Assembly: GCA_033816765.1 (NCBI GenBank)
Contig: CM066287.1
Span: 682,001-746,000, forward strand
Reading direction: 5' to 3'
DNA from: Nothopassalora personata
Taxonomy: Eukaryota > Ascomycota > Dothideomycetes > Mycosphaerellales > Mycosphaerellaceae
DNA length: 64,000 bases
In this document: positions 19,255-29,200 of the stretch, piece by piece
How the letters are laid out: each line of letters starts with the position of its first letter
Position numbering within the stretch: position 1 is the stretch's first letter
Program-made: the position numbers and the translations under genes
The notes under the pieces: model-generated
Database searches by the model: none
What the model was told of the DNA's origin: nothing
The model's input: only the letters and a program-made list of their open reading frames with translations

Positions 19255-21288
19255 ATGCCCAAGGAAACCAACGCACCAAAGGCCTCAGCAACAGGCCGCG
19301 TTGAAGGAAACAACATGACTTCCCAGCAGTCACAGACACAAGGCAAGCGCACCTCTCTTTTCCCCGACCTCTCCAGTTTCGACAGTCAGACACAAGGAGA
19401 CGACACTCGGCGAGTCACAGTTGACACCGGTGTCGCGCTTCAGCAAGAGCTGGACAAGGCATGGAACAAAGCACAAGACAGGGAGCAGAACGGTGAGCTT
19501 GATTTCACAGAACTCTTCGAGCCCAGGGTGGGAGAAGAGGAGGACACACCAGTCTTCATTTCACACGACGAAGCCGAACACATCGCTGCCGCCGACTTCC
19601 AGAACATCACCGCCGAAGACCTGGCCACACTGACCAAGGAACACCCGAAGACCGTCCACGATTTCGTGCTACGAGGATTCAACACTGCCATCATATCTAG
19701 CCAACAACTCGATGTGATGCAACGCGCCAATGCACTTCAGAACAAGCAGTACCGTACGCTGTATGCCGAGTACGATCGCATCCACGGGATGCTCAAGACC
19801 GAACAGACCGCCCTCGCGAAGATGGCCCAGGACCTTAAGAATAAGAACGCCGACACCCTCAAACTCAAGGCTGTCGAGAAGAAGTACAAGGATGCGAACG
19901 AGCTATGTCAGCAGTTCGCCGATATCACCGACTCGGAGAAGAAGAAGAGCCAGGCATTACAAGCTGAGGTTGATGACCTGAAGGTCCGTCTGCAAGCAGC
20001 AGAGGACCAGGCACGAGGACGTCGTTCGCGCTCGCGCCCACGCTCACGCCCACGATCACCACCACCCCGCGAGACCTCACTCGAGGTGCTCCAGCGTCGG
20101 TACCGTGAGGCGGCAGCAGGAGGAGGTGGCGGAGGAGACGATGATGACGATGGCAATGGAGACAAGGACAGGGATCGCCGTGGTCGTGACCATGACCGAC
20201 CACGTCGTGATGAGCGCCAAGGCACACAAGGCACGCAGCGGTCAGGCGGTGGTCGCAGCAACCGCACGCAGCAGACACCTCTCGTGGACCTGCCGGAGCG
20301 TCTCATCAACATCGACCCCACCCTCGACCGCAGCATGAAGATCGGCAAGGGTGTGCCTGACCCAAAGAAGTTCAAGAACGATGACGACCCGACTTATGAC
20401 AGCTGGTACACAAGCATCCTGCTGAAGTTGACAGTCGCGACGTTCCGCACTGAACAGGACGCCCTACGCTTCCTGTATGGATGGACGGACGGTGAGGTGC
20501 AGAAGACTGTGAAGCCTCGCATCCCCATCCCCGGGCACCAGGCTTTCAACGAGTTCATGACTGGCGAAGAACTGTTGGACTGGATGACTCGACAGTACGG
20601 CGTCCGCAACGAGGCCACCAAGGCTGCAGTGGACATCACTACCTGCAAACAGGCTCAGAAGGAGAACTTCGTCCCATTCTTCGCACGCTATTCCAAGCTG
20701 AGGGCATGGGTTGACTGGAGTGACGAGACCGAGTTGATGCTGTTCCGCACACGCCTCAACAAGCGCTACTACATCAAGACCTTCGGAGACCGCGAGGTGG
20801 ACCGACGTCTGAACAGCATGCAGGACGTGATCGAAGAGTGCACTGCACTGGACGAGCAGTTCTACGAGACCGAGCAGCTGTACCCTCAAGAGAACAACAA
20901 CCGCCCACGCGGCAATGGAGGAGGCAACCAGAACGGCAACGGCAACGGCAACCAGAACCAGGGCAACACAGCTGCAGCTGCAGCCGCTGGTGCTGCCGGC
21001 GCCGTCGTTCAGCGCCCACCACAGTACGTAGGCACCAAGAAGAAGGAAGACTTGCCAGCTCACCTTCGGGACCTCCCACCGCTCAACTATGAGGGTCGCG
21101 AGGAATTGAAGAAGCAGGGCAAGTGCTACCGATGCCGCACCGGACCCCACTTATCCAGCAATACCGAGTGCCCGATGTATGGCTACGACGGCGACTATCG
21201 CCCACCGCGCCCGCGTAACAACAACGGAGGCAACACCAACCTCAGTTCCCTGGCCGCCGGGCAGGGAAATGGCGAGGCCACTGCCTAA
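19255..21288 (+). CDS. gag: Gag of element B
   Basis: 677 aa. A predicted coiled coil lies around residues 165-255, followed by an Arg/Ser-rich stretch and a poly-Gly/Asp tract near 285-300. The Retrotrans_gag-like domain is around 365-545 (DDPTYDSWYTSILLKL, FRTRLNKRYYIKTF). A Gln/Asn/Gly- and Ala-rich linker precedes a cysteine motif at about 624-639 with CX2CX4HX6C spacing, two residues longer than the standard knuckle. A second ATG 20 codons in (19315) could also start translation. It ends at TAA 18 nt from the start of the slippery heptamer. Confidence 0.92.
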   Translation: MPKETNAPKASATGRVEGNNMTSQQSQTQGKRTSLFPDLSSFDSQTQGDDTRRVTVDTGVALQQELDKAWNKAQDREQNGELDFTELFEPRVGEEEDTPVFISHDEAEHIAAADFQNITAEDLATLTKEHPKTVHDFVLRGFNTAIISSQQLDVMQRANALQNKQYRTLYAEYDRIHGMLKTEQTALAKMAQDLKNKNADTLKLKAVEKKYKDANELCQQFADITDSEKKKSQALQAEVDDLKVRLQAAEDQARGRRSRSRPRSRPRSPPPRETSLEVLQRRYREAAAGGGGGGDDDDDGNGDKDRDRRGRDHDRPRRDERQGTQGTQRSGGGRSNRTQQTPLVDLPERLINIDPTLDRSMKIGKGVPDPKKFKNDDDPTYDSWYTSILLKLTVATFRTEQDALRFLYGWTDGEVQKTVKPRIPIPGHQAFNEFMTGEELLDWMTRQYGVRNEATKAAVDITTCKQAQKENFVPFFARYSKLRAWVDWSDETELMLFRTRLNKRYYIKTFGDREVDRRLNSMQDVIEECTALDEQFYETEQLYPQENNNRPRGNGGGNQNGNGNGNQNQGNTAAAAAAGAAGAVVQRPPQYVGTKKKEDLPAHLRDLPPLNYEGREELKKQGKCYRCRTGPHLSSNTECPMYGYDGDYRPPRPRNNNGGNTNLSSLAAGQGNGEATA

Positions 21289-21304
21289 GCGTGGCAGACA
21301 GTGG
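21264..21304 (+). promoter_or_regulatory. -1 ribosomal frameshift signal, element B
   Basis: G GGA AAT at 21264-21270 in gag frame, then a 7-nt spacer. CCACTG (21278-21283) pairs with CAGTGG (21299-21304); an alternative inner hairpin is CTGCC (21281-21285) with GGCAG (21293-21297). The gag stop lies inside. The -1 frame is open from here into pol. Confidence 0.82.
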
Positions 21305-24300
21305 TCAACCGAACAACCAAGGACAGAAAGAGCATGAGATTGAGAGACACAGAGTGCAAGAGCAAGACACGGATACAGACTATGGTGAGGAGCTGAAGAT
21401 ATCGGCCTGCGCATTGGAGCCGCAGCAACCAGATGTACACCCTCACATAGTACTCCCAGTAATGATACAGCATGGGAAGGCACGAGGCCTTGTAGACTCT
21501 GCTTCCACCTCTCTCTTTCTCGACTGGAAGTTCACACGCAAACACAGAATACCCTTGATACCCCTTGTGCGCAACAAGAACCTGACCCTTGGGGATGGTA
21601 AGGCTGCTGCACGTCGCATCACGCACGTAGCCCTCGTCGATGTTGATATCGACGGTCATCACGAGCAAATGCTATGCTACATAACCGACCTCGAATACGA
21701 CATCGTCCTGGGCCTGCCGTGGCTGAGCACGCACAACCCAAACATCTTCTGGGAGACCGGTGAAGTGGCACTCAGATCAGACTACTGCTTTGGTCACTGT
21801 CTTAAGAACAAGACATCGACAACAGTCCAGTCCCTGAACCATCGACACCGACAACGTAAGGAAGCAATGAAATATGGACCAGAGCCCTTCACCGATGATC
21901 GCAGCTTCACGGCAGGAGGGGCAGAAGCAGAACTGAACCTATCCTCGATGGGCCTGTACGACGATGATGAGGAAGTCGAGTGTATAGGCGTCACGCAGCG
22001 CGCCTTCGAGATGTACGCGCACCGACCTGGCGCTGAATGTTTCTACATACTATCTACCGGCAAAGAGGACGAAGAAGGCGATGGTGAGATCAAGCTGAGC
22101 GCAATGGCAGCTGATGACTTGGATCAGTTCCTGAACAAGGAGTTCAACCATAACCCGAAGGAGAAGCTCCCACCAGAATACCATGATCTCGTAGATGCAT
22201 TCTCAGCGAAAGACCATGAAGGACTTCCTCCTCACAGACCTGGAATCGACCACGAAATTCACATCAAGCCTGATGGGCCCCAAGAACCGCCATACCGTAA
22301 GCCCTACGGACTGGCGCCTCAGGAGAATGAAGCAGTCAAGAAGTGGGTCACCGAACAGGAGCAACAAGGCAAAGTCCGGCCAGCAGGACAGAAGACGAGC
22401 CAATCGCCGGCACCAGTACTGGTAGTTAGAAAGCCAGGCGGTGGACTGCGCGTGTGCATCGACTACCGAGGACTCAATGCGATCACTATCAAGAACAGGT
22501 ACCCTATACCGCTAATCCAAGAGACACTGAACCGCATGCACGGCAAGAGGTACTTCACGAAGCTGGACATCGTCGCAGCCTTCAACAAGCTTCGCATTGC
22601 AGAAGGGCACGAATGGCTTACAGCATTCGCTACACGATATGGGGTGTACGAATGTCTTGTGTTACCATTCGGCCTATGCAATGGCCCTGCGTCGTTTCAG
22701 TCATACATTAACAGCGTGTTACAAGAACACCTGGATGACTTCGTCTCCGCGTACCTGGACGACGTTTTAATTTTTAGCGACACACTGGAGGAGCACATCG
22801 AACATGTGCGCAAGGTACTAGCAAAATTGAGGGATGCCGGACTGACGGTCGACATCGACAAGTGCGAGTTCCACCAGCAGCGAGTTAAGTACCTGGGACT
22901 TATTATCACCCCAGATGGCATCGAAATGGACCCAGAGAAGCTTGAATGTATCCAGTCATGGGAAGCACCTTCCAACCTCAAGGATGTGCAGGCGTTCCTC
23001 GGATTCGCCAACTTTTACAGACGGTTCATCGAGGCCTTCTCACGCCTCGCAGCGCCGCTGACCGAATTGACCAAGTCAAATGGACCTAGTAATCACAAGA
23101 ATCGCAGGGTTGACTGGACACCAGCATGCCAAGCAGCATTTGACGCTCTGAAGGCAGCATTCAGCAAAGCCGGTATGCTCGCACACTATGTGCCCGGTAG
23201 GCAAACAGTAGTCGAAACGGACTCATCAGATTTCGTGAACGCCGGAGTGCTTTCTCAGTACGACGAGGAAGGCGTGCTTCACCCTGTAGCATTCTATTCA
23301 AAGAAGCTGAGCCCGCAGGAATGCAACTATGAGATTTATGACAAGGAGCTTCTAGCGATTATTAAGGCCTTCGAGGAATGGCGCCCGGAGTTGGCCTGCG
23401 AGGCGGATGATGACACCATCGAACCCGTGAAGGTGTTCACGGATCACAAGAACTTGGAGTACTTTATGACCACTAAGCAGCTGAATCGGCGCCAGGCACG
23501 TTGGGCCGAATTCCTGTCCCAGTTCAACTTCCGTATTGTCTATCGACCAGGTGTCCAAGGCACAAAGCCTGACAGCCTCACGAGACGCAGCCAGGACCTT
23601 CCGCAGGGGGTGGACGATCCGCGAAATCAGCATCAGCATCAGACGTTGCTGCCGCCTGAGCGATTTCTTAAGATCGACTCGATGCGCGCAACTGTCGAAG
23701 ATGCGGCTGAGGATGTTGCACCTGTTGAGAACACACCTACCGCACCAATTGAGGAAGCCCTGAACCCGGAGGCCACCGAATTCATACCGTCCACGCAGAC
23801 GCAGACAGCATCCGAGACGGAACAGGAAGCCGAACTCGAGTACAGAATGACAATGGCTTATGCCGCGGATGCAGACCTGAAGTCAGCTATCAGAGCCCTG
23901 CAGAAGGGCGAGACCCCAGCACTCCTTCAGAAAGCGAAGGTGCATCCAGTACACTGCAAGGTCGAAGGGGACCTGCTGTACGTCCGTAACCAGTATAATG
24001 ACTGGAGTCTATGGGTGCCAGAGGACCAGAAGCTCCGCACTCGGATAGTCAAGATGAACCATGACACCCCAGCGGCCGGTCACCCAGGCAGAGCCCGCAC
24101 CTACGAGCTCGTTGCACGTGAATTCTACTGGCCTGGTTTGGCTAGATCTGTGCGCAGATACAACGCGAATTGCCGCAGGTGCCGCACGACGAAATCTGTG
24201 CATACCCAGCCACCTGGATTACTGCACCCACTTTCGGTGCCAGAACGACCTTGGCAACACATCGCAGTTGACTTTGTGGTTGACCTGCCACCAAGCGAAC

Positions 24301-26093
24301 TCGACGGCATGACTTACACCAATGTTATGACAGTCACCGACAGACTCACTAAGGAAGTGGAACTGATACCCATCGGCGCGATGACAGCGCAGAACGCGGC
24401 GCGACTTTTCTTAAAGCACGTGTTCACCCGGCATGGCCTCCCAGAAACCATCACGTCTGATCGCGGAAAGCAGTTCATCGCCACTTTCTGGAAGCGCCTA
24501 TGCAAGATGCTGCGCATCAGCAGGAAGCTGAGTTCCTCCTACCACCCTGAAACGGATGGGCAATCAGAACGCACTAACCAAGAGATGGAACAGTACTTAC
24601 GCACCTTCACGAATGAGGCACAGAGCGACTGGGCCGACTGGCTGTGCTTAGCGCAGTTCGCTATTAACAACCGAGTGTCGGAGACCACTGGAGTGTCACC
24701 GTTCTACGCCAATGTTGGATATAACCCAGAGTTCACCGAGCGTATCGATTTGCAAGCAGGCAAGGACCGACACATGACAACCCTTCAGCGACTCGACAGC
24801 AAGTCAGCCGAAGCCTTCGCCAAACGCATCTGTGAGCTACATCGCAATCTTCAAGAGAACATGAGGATGTCACAGGCGCTGCAAGCCGAAGCAGCAAACA
24901 GGCACCGAAGCATCCCACCAGACTACAAGGTTGGCGACTGGGTGTATCTAAGCACGAAGAACATTCGCACCACTCGACCATCCAAGAAGCTGGACCGCAG
25001 ATATGCAGGACCGTACCAGATCACGGAGGTGATGCCCGCTAGGCTGTCATACAAGCTGAACCTGTCGGATGCATTGAGCGGACTCGATAATTGCTTCCAC
25101 ACCTCCCTGTTACAGCGAGCCGACAACCCCGATCTCCCACCGCTCGAGGGACAGCACCTGGCACCGCCGCCGCCAGTGGCCATCGAACCCGACACAACTG
25201 CAGCTGACGCAGTCGCCGATGTCACAGTCACAGCCCCGGCACCAGAATATGAGGTGGACAAGATCTTGGACATGTACACGCGGAAGCGCGCAGGCAAAGT
25301 GAAGAAGGGAAAGAAGCGCAAGGTGGACACTTGGTACAAGGTGCGATGGACTGGCTATCAGGATATGGAGGCCGGAGAGACTTGGCAACCTGCAGAGGAC
25401 CTGTTTGTGAGGGCAGCCGCCGCTCTTGCGGACTTTCACCACAGCCGGCCGGATTTGCCCACGCCTCAGGGCTTCGCAACGCCATCTGACTGGTCTCCAG
25501 TCAATGAGGTGCTCGGACTTAACACGATCAGGGTCGACAGAGACACCGCCACAAATAAGCCTAGCCGAGCCTTGCCTCTGATAGAATCTGGTCAGCGCAT
25601 GTTCACTACGCACCGCTACGATGATCAGGTTACAGGAAAGTCCGTCGTCCCAACTGAGGATCACGGTGCAAGCCGCCGCCCTCAGCTCTACGACAGAACA
25701 GACAGTTGTACCGATGTTCTAGCGAACCCTGCAGAGCCTGCATTGATACCCAACCTTGGTCAAAAGGATCAGACGCGAGCGTTCGCCGAAGAGGGGCTTA
25801 GGCCCTGGGCGTGCCAGCAGTATGAGCAAACAGAGTCTGATGCGCAAGCCGCAGCAGTAGTGACAGAGATGGAGGACGACCTTGAAGACGATTGGACGTT
25901 TGCACGATTATGGAGTTCGACAGGCAAGGGTGATAAGTGGCCGCACAAGACGATGGATAGGCGAGTTAATGGACTGAACGCTCAGAGGACTGAGACGAGT
26001 TTTGAGAGGGGGGGTACTGTCACGGGCAGCCCGCGACCCTTCACTGACGATGCGTCGTCCCGGCGGAACCTCGGACCTTCCGCATCGGGTTAG
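21291..26093 (+). CDS. pol: Pol polyprotein of element B
   Basis: 1600 aa as an open frame whose first codon is GTG; there is no initiating ATG, which fits expression as a Gag-Pol fusion by -1 frameshift. Order: retropepsin with D-S-A (69-71) in place of D-T/S-G; reverse transcriptase (RVCIDYRGLN), YLDD near 488; RNase H (ETDSSDF); integrase HHCC (H...H...CRRC), DFVVDLPPS, SDRGKQF, HPETDGQSERTNQ; then a clear chromodomain (YEVDKILDMY ... YKVRWTGY ... ETWQPAEDL) around 1318-1375. A long tail of about 220 residues runs across the purine tract and 76 bp into the 3' LTR. Confidence 0.95.
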   Translation: MADSGQPNNQGQKEHEIERHRVQEQDTDTDYGEELKISACALEPQQPDVHPHIVLPVMIQHGKARGLVDSASTSLFLDWKFTRKHRIPLIPLVRNKNLTLGDGKAAARRITHVALVDVDIDGHHEQMLCYITDLEYDIVLGLPWLSTHNPNIFWETGEVALRSDYCFGHCLKNKTSTTVQSLNHRHRQRKEAMKYGPEPFTDDRSFTAGGAEAELNLSSMGLYDDDEEVECIGVTQRAFEMYAHRPGAECFYILSTGKEDEEGDGEIKLSAMAADDLDQFLNKEFNHNPKEKLPPEYHDLVDAFSAKDHEGLPPHRPGIDHEIHIKPDGPQEPPYRKPYGLAPQENEAVKKWVTEQEQQGKVRPAGQKTSQSPAPVLVVRKPGGGLRVCIDYRGLNAITIKNRYPIPLIQETLNRMHGKRYFTKLDIVAAFNKLRIAEGHEWLTAFATRYGVYECLVLPFGLCNGPASFQSYINSVLQEHLDDFVSAYLDDVLIFSDTLEEHIEHVRKVLAKLRDAGLTVDIDKCEFHQQRVKYLGLIITPDGIEMDPEKLECIQSWEAPSNLKDVQAFLGFANFYRRFIEAFSRLAAPLTELTKSNGPSNHKNRRVDWTPACQAAFDALKAAFSKAGMLAHYVPGRQTVVETDSSDFVNAGVLSQYDEEGVLHPVAFYSKKLSPQECNYEIYDKELLAIIKAFEEWRPELACEADDDTIEPVKVFTDHKNLEYFMTTKQLNRRQARWAEFLSQFNFRIVYRPGVQGTKPDSLTRRSQDLPQGVDDPRNQHQHQTLLPPERFLKIDSMRATVEDAAEDVAPVENTPTAPIEEALNPEATEFIPSTQTQTASETEQEAELEYRMTMAYAADADLKSAIRALQKGETPALLQKAKVHPVHCKVEGDLLYVRNQYNDWSLWVPEDQKLRTRIVKMNHDTPAAGHPGRARTYELVAREFYWPGLARSVRRYNANCRRCRTTKSVHTQPPGLLHPLSVPERPWQHIAVDFVVDLPPSELDGMTYTNVMTVTDRLTKEVELIPIGAMTAQNAARLFLKHVFTRHGLPETITSDRGKQFIATFWKRLCKMLRISRKLSSSYHPETDGQSERTNQEMEQYLRTFTNEAQSDWADWLCLAQFAINNRVSETTGVSPFYANVGYNPEFTERIDLQAGKDRHMTTLQRLDSKSAEAFAKRICELHRNLQENMRMSQALQAEAANRHRSIPPDYKVGDWVYLSTKNIRTTRPSKKLDRRYAGPYQITEVMPARLSYKLNLSDALSGLDNCFHTSLLQRADNPDLPPLEGQHLAPPPPVAIEPDTTAADAVADVTVTAPAPEYEVDKILDMYTRKRAGKVKKGKKRKVDTWYKVRWTGYQDMEAGETWQPAEDLFVRAAAALADFHHSRPDLPTPQGFATPSDWSPVNEVLGLNTIRVDRDTATNKPSRALPLIESGQRMFTTHRYDDQVTGKSVVPTEDHGASRRPQLYDRTDSCTDVLANPAEPALIPNLGQKDQTRAFAEEGLRPWACQQYEQTESDAQAAAVVTEMEDDLEDDWTFARLWSSTGKGDKWPHKTMDRRVNGLNAQRTETSFERGGTVTGSPRPFTDDASSRRNLGPSASG

Positions 26094-26201
26094 CGCGGCT
26101 TGGCGATGCTTTATCTATCCGCCGCGCCTCGCGCTCCTCTTTCGTAGCTTCGTAGAACAACAACTATCTCATTCGGACCCTATGGTACGCGCGCCCTTAC
26201 A
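26018..26201 (+). repeat. 3' LTR of element B
   Basis: 184 bp and reads identical to the 5' LTR; its first 76 bp also code for the end of pol. Confidence 0.96.
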
Positions 26202-29200
26202 CTCTTCTAGCTAGCCCTTCTATCGTACTAGGTACTACACTTTACCCTTATACTTACGCTTTCCTAGTACTGCCTCTACTTTATATTCCCCGTCCTTATT
26301 AGCGAGGGCTATAGTACCTCTATCCTTCTCGCTGTCCGCGTACGGCTCGAGGAGAGATATATAGAATACATTATAAATTCTTAAGTTAGCTAGTAGTACT
26401 AGGCGGTACGCCTACGAACCGATAGCGTCGATAATACGGTACGGTCTAATAAACTTTGGACCTATCTTCTTCTTCAGTAATACTAACCTTAGGTTCTTCG
26501 TAGATAATAAGACTATGTCGCCTACGCGATAGCTCTTAGCCTTATAAGTCTTATTATAGTAGCGAGTCTAATTAGCTACTACGATTTCCTAACGCTTCGT
26601 AAGCGTAGCGCGTATCTCTCGTATACGGTTAACTAAGTCTACCGCTACTAGTACCTCCCCTTCCCGGATCTCGCCTCGAGATCCTATAGGTGTTAGGGTA
26701 ATCTTAGGTCTCTAACTATACGCTATCTCGAATAGGCTTATACGTAGCGTAGGGTAGACGCTATTGTTATATGCGAATTTAGTAACAGCTAGCTACTTAG
26801 CCTACTCTATCTAGTTCTCGCTATAGTAATAACGAAGGTACTATTCTAAGGTTTAGTTTACCCTCTTAGTCTAACCGTTAGTCTAAGGGTAGAAAGCTAT
26901 AGATAGCTTACGCTTTACCTACGCCTCGAAGTAGAAGTTACTCTAGAACTTACTCGTAAATACAAACCCGCGGTTACTTACTATGCCCGCTAGTACACTA
27001 TAATGCCGCACGACTTCGTCTCGTAAGATCCTTGTAAGCTCCGCCGGTATATATATCTTAGTCGTAGGAATATATAAGTTTATTTTAGAGTAGCGGTCGA
27101 CGATTACTAGGATTGTATTATACACGCATTCTCCTCGCTTATTTAGCAGTAGGTCCGTAATAAAGTCTATAGTAATTTCCTACTATAGACCGTCTAGCCT
27201 AGGTAGTAGCTATAGCTCGCCGTAGGGTCGATAGCGCCTCGTCTTCGAGGTCTAATAAGCCCTACAGTTTCTAATATACTCCCTTACTTCCTTACTAAGT
27301 AATTCCCACTAGTAATAACGTCGTAGTAGCTCTTTAGTCTTTACCTTACTAAAGTGCCCTAGTAGTAGGTTGTTATAATGTATATAGAGTAGCTATGCTC
27401 TTACTATATAGTCTTCGGGTACTATAATCGCGTTCCCGCGATAGACTAACCCGTCTTTTATATACTAGTCCTTAGCGTCCCCTTCGCTAGGCGCCTACGA
27501 TAAGTATGCGACGCACCTATCGTCTCTCCCCTATACGATTGTTATTAGTAGTGTAAGCAGTTTACCTAGGCCGCCCTATATTATTATAGCGTATACTCTT
27601 ACTAGTAGCGATCGGGTCCCCTACGGCTCGTAGGCTCCTACTACTATTATCGTCGCCTTATCCTATATCTTCTCGTAGGTAGCGGTTACGCGCCTTACTA
27701 TAGGCTCGTCCTCTCTTAATAGGGATTCCTTCTAGAAAGATAGCTTACTTTATAGCGTAGGAAGCAAGTTTAACGTCTACTACGCTACGCGTACGTAGTT
27801 ACTACGTTGCGATAGCGTATCGGCTAGGTTACTTTTCCCCGACCTATGCTCTACTACGAAGTCGAAAGACTATAGAAACGTCGCCTATTAAGCTTACCTC
27901 CCGTTTAGCTACTTTACTATTATAAAACCCTATAGGTTCGTATAGTCGACTAGTACCTAAACCGTATACGATGCGCCTTCGAGGTACGGTCGCTAATACT
28001 TAAATACCTCTACTACTACTAGTAGCTCTTAGTTATAGGTCTTATAATTGTACTCGGTAGGTATTATGTTACGAGAATAGAAGGTAATTACATACTACTT
28101 AGTCCTAAATAGCTAAGAGATAATGCCTATAATCGCAAAACCTAAGGTATCCGTTTTAACCCTCGTACGTAACGAAGGATCGAAGTACCTTAGGATAGGT
28201 ACTCCGAGGAACCCGGCTTTTAGCCGTTAGAACGCTTACTCCTCGTAAGCGGACTATATAAGAGGCCCCTACTTCTTGCCGTTCTTATATCCCTTTAGTA
28301 GGTCTATTAATCGCTTCGCAATCCTCGAGTACCCTTTAATAAAGCGCCTATAGAAGTTATAGAATCCTAGGAACGATTAAACCTTATAAAAACTCGTAGG
28401 CGTAGGCTATTCCTCGATTACGGCTACCCTACTCCTATCTATCGATACGCCTACGACGCTTACGATAAATCCTAGGAACTCGGCATTCTCCTAGAAGAAG
28501 CTACACTTCTTTAGGTTCGCGAACAGGGCGAACTTTCGTAGCCTCTCTAGTACCGTACGTACGGCTCGTACGTGCTCCTTACGCGTTACGCTATAGATAA
28601 GGATGTTATCTAGGTAGACTACGTAGATGTTATCTACTAGCCTAGTAAGGGCCTTGTTAATATACCCCTAAAAGGTAGCTAGTGCGTTAGTTAACCTAAA
28701 AGGTATAACTAAGTACTCGTAGTAACCGTATTGCGTGCGAAACGTAGTCTTCTACTCGTCTCCTCGCTTAATAGGAATACGGTAGTAGGCATCCTATAGG
28801 TCGATTATAGTAAAGAGCCTAGCGCCCTATAGCCTATCTAAGGTCTTACTAATTAGGGGCAGTAGGTACCGGTTCTTTACTATAATCTCATTTAGGCCTC
28901 TATAATCTACATAGAGCCTAAGAGTACTATTCTTCTTTAGTACGAATAGGATAGGCGCACCCGCCTCGCTTACGGGTCGCCTAATCCACCCCTTCTCTAT
29001 TACTTACGTAAGGTACTCCTTTAAGGCCTCTAGCTTAGTTAAGGACTAGTAGTATAGCGGCTTAAAAGGGGGTTTCTTTCCTTTAACGAGATTAATCGTA
29101 TACTTAACCCCGTCGGGTATCTTACGCTTCGACTACTTATTAGGTACGTATATATCTCGGAAGTCTATGAATTCTTTAGCCTACGAGGGCCCCTCTCCTT

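Larger units (their letters stand above)
18902..26201 (+). mobile_element. Intact gypsy element B (chromovirus)
   Basis: 7300 bp with LTRs of 184 bp (18902-19085, 26018-26201) that read identical, and target duplication CTCTT (18897-18901, 26202-26206). It inserted into D2 only 5 bp beyond the end of E's target duplication. Order: LTR, self-priming site, gag, -1 frameshift signal, pol, purine tract GAGAGGGGGGGTAC (26004-26017), LTR. Open frames without RIP. It is a different family from A and C, as LTR and protein sequences show. Confidence 0.96.

Noticed and set aside
20464..21150. 228-aa minus-strand frame in gag of B
   Set aside because: Shadow of the gag coding frame: high GC, no start context, no domain.
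26943..27125. 60-aa minus-strand frame with integrase similarity
   Set aside because: Only the surviving open piece of RIPed D2 pol; annotated as part of that pseudogene.
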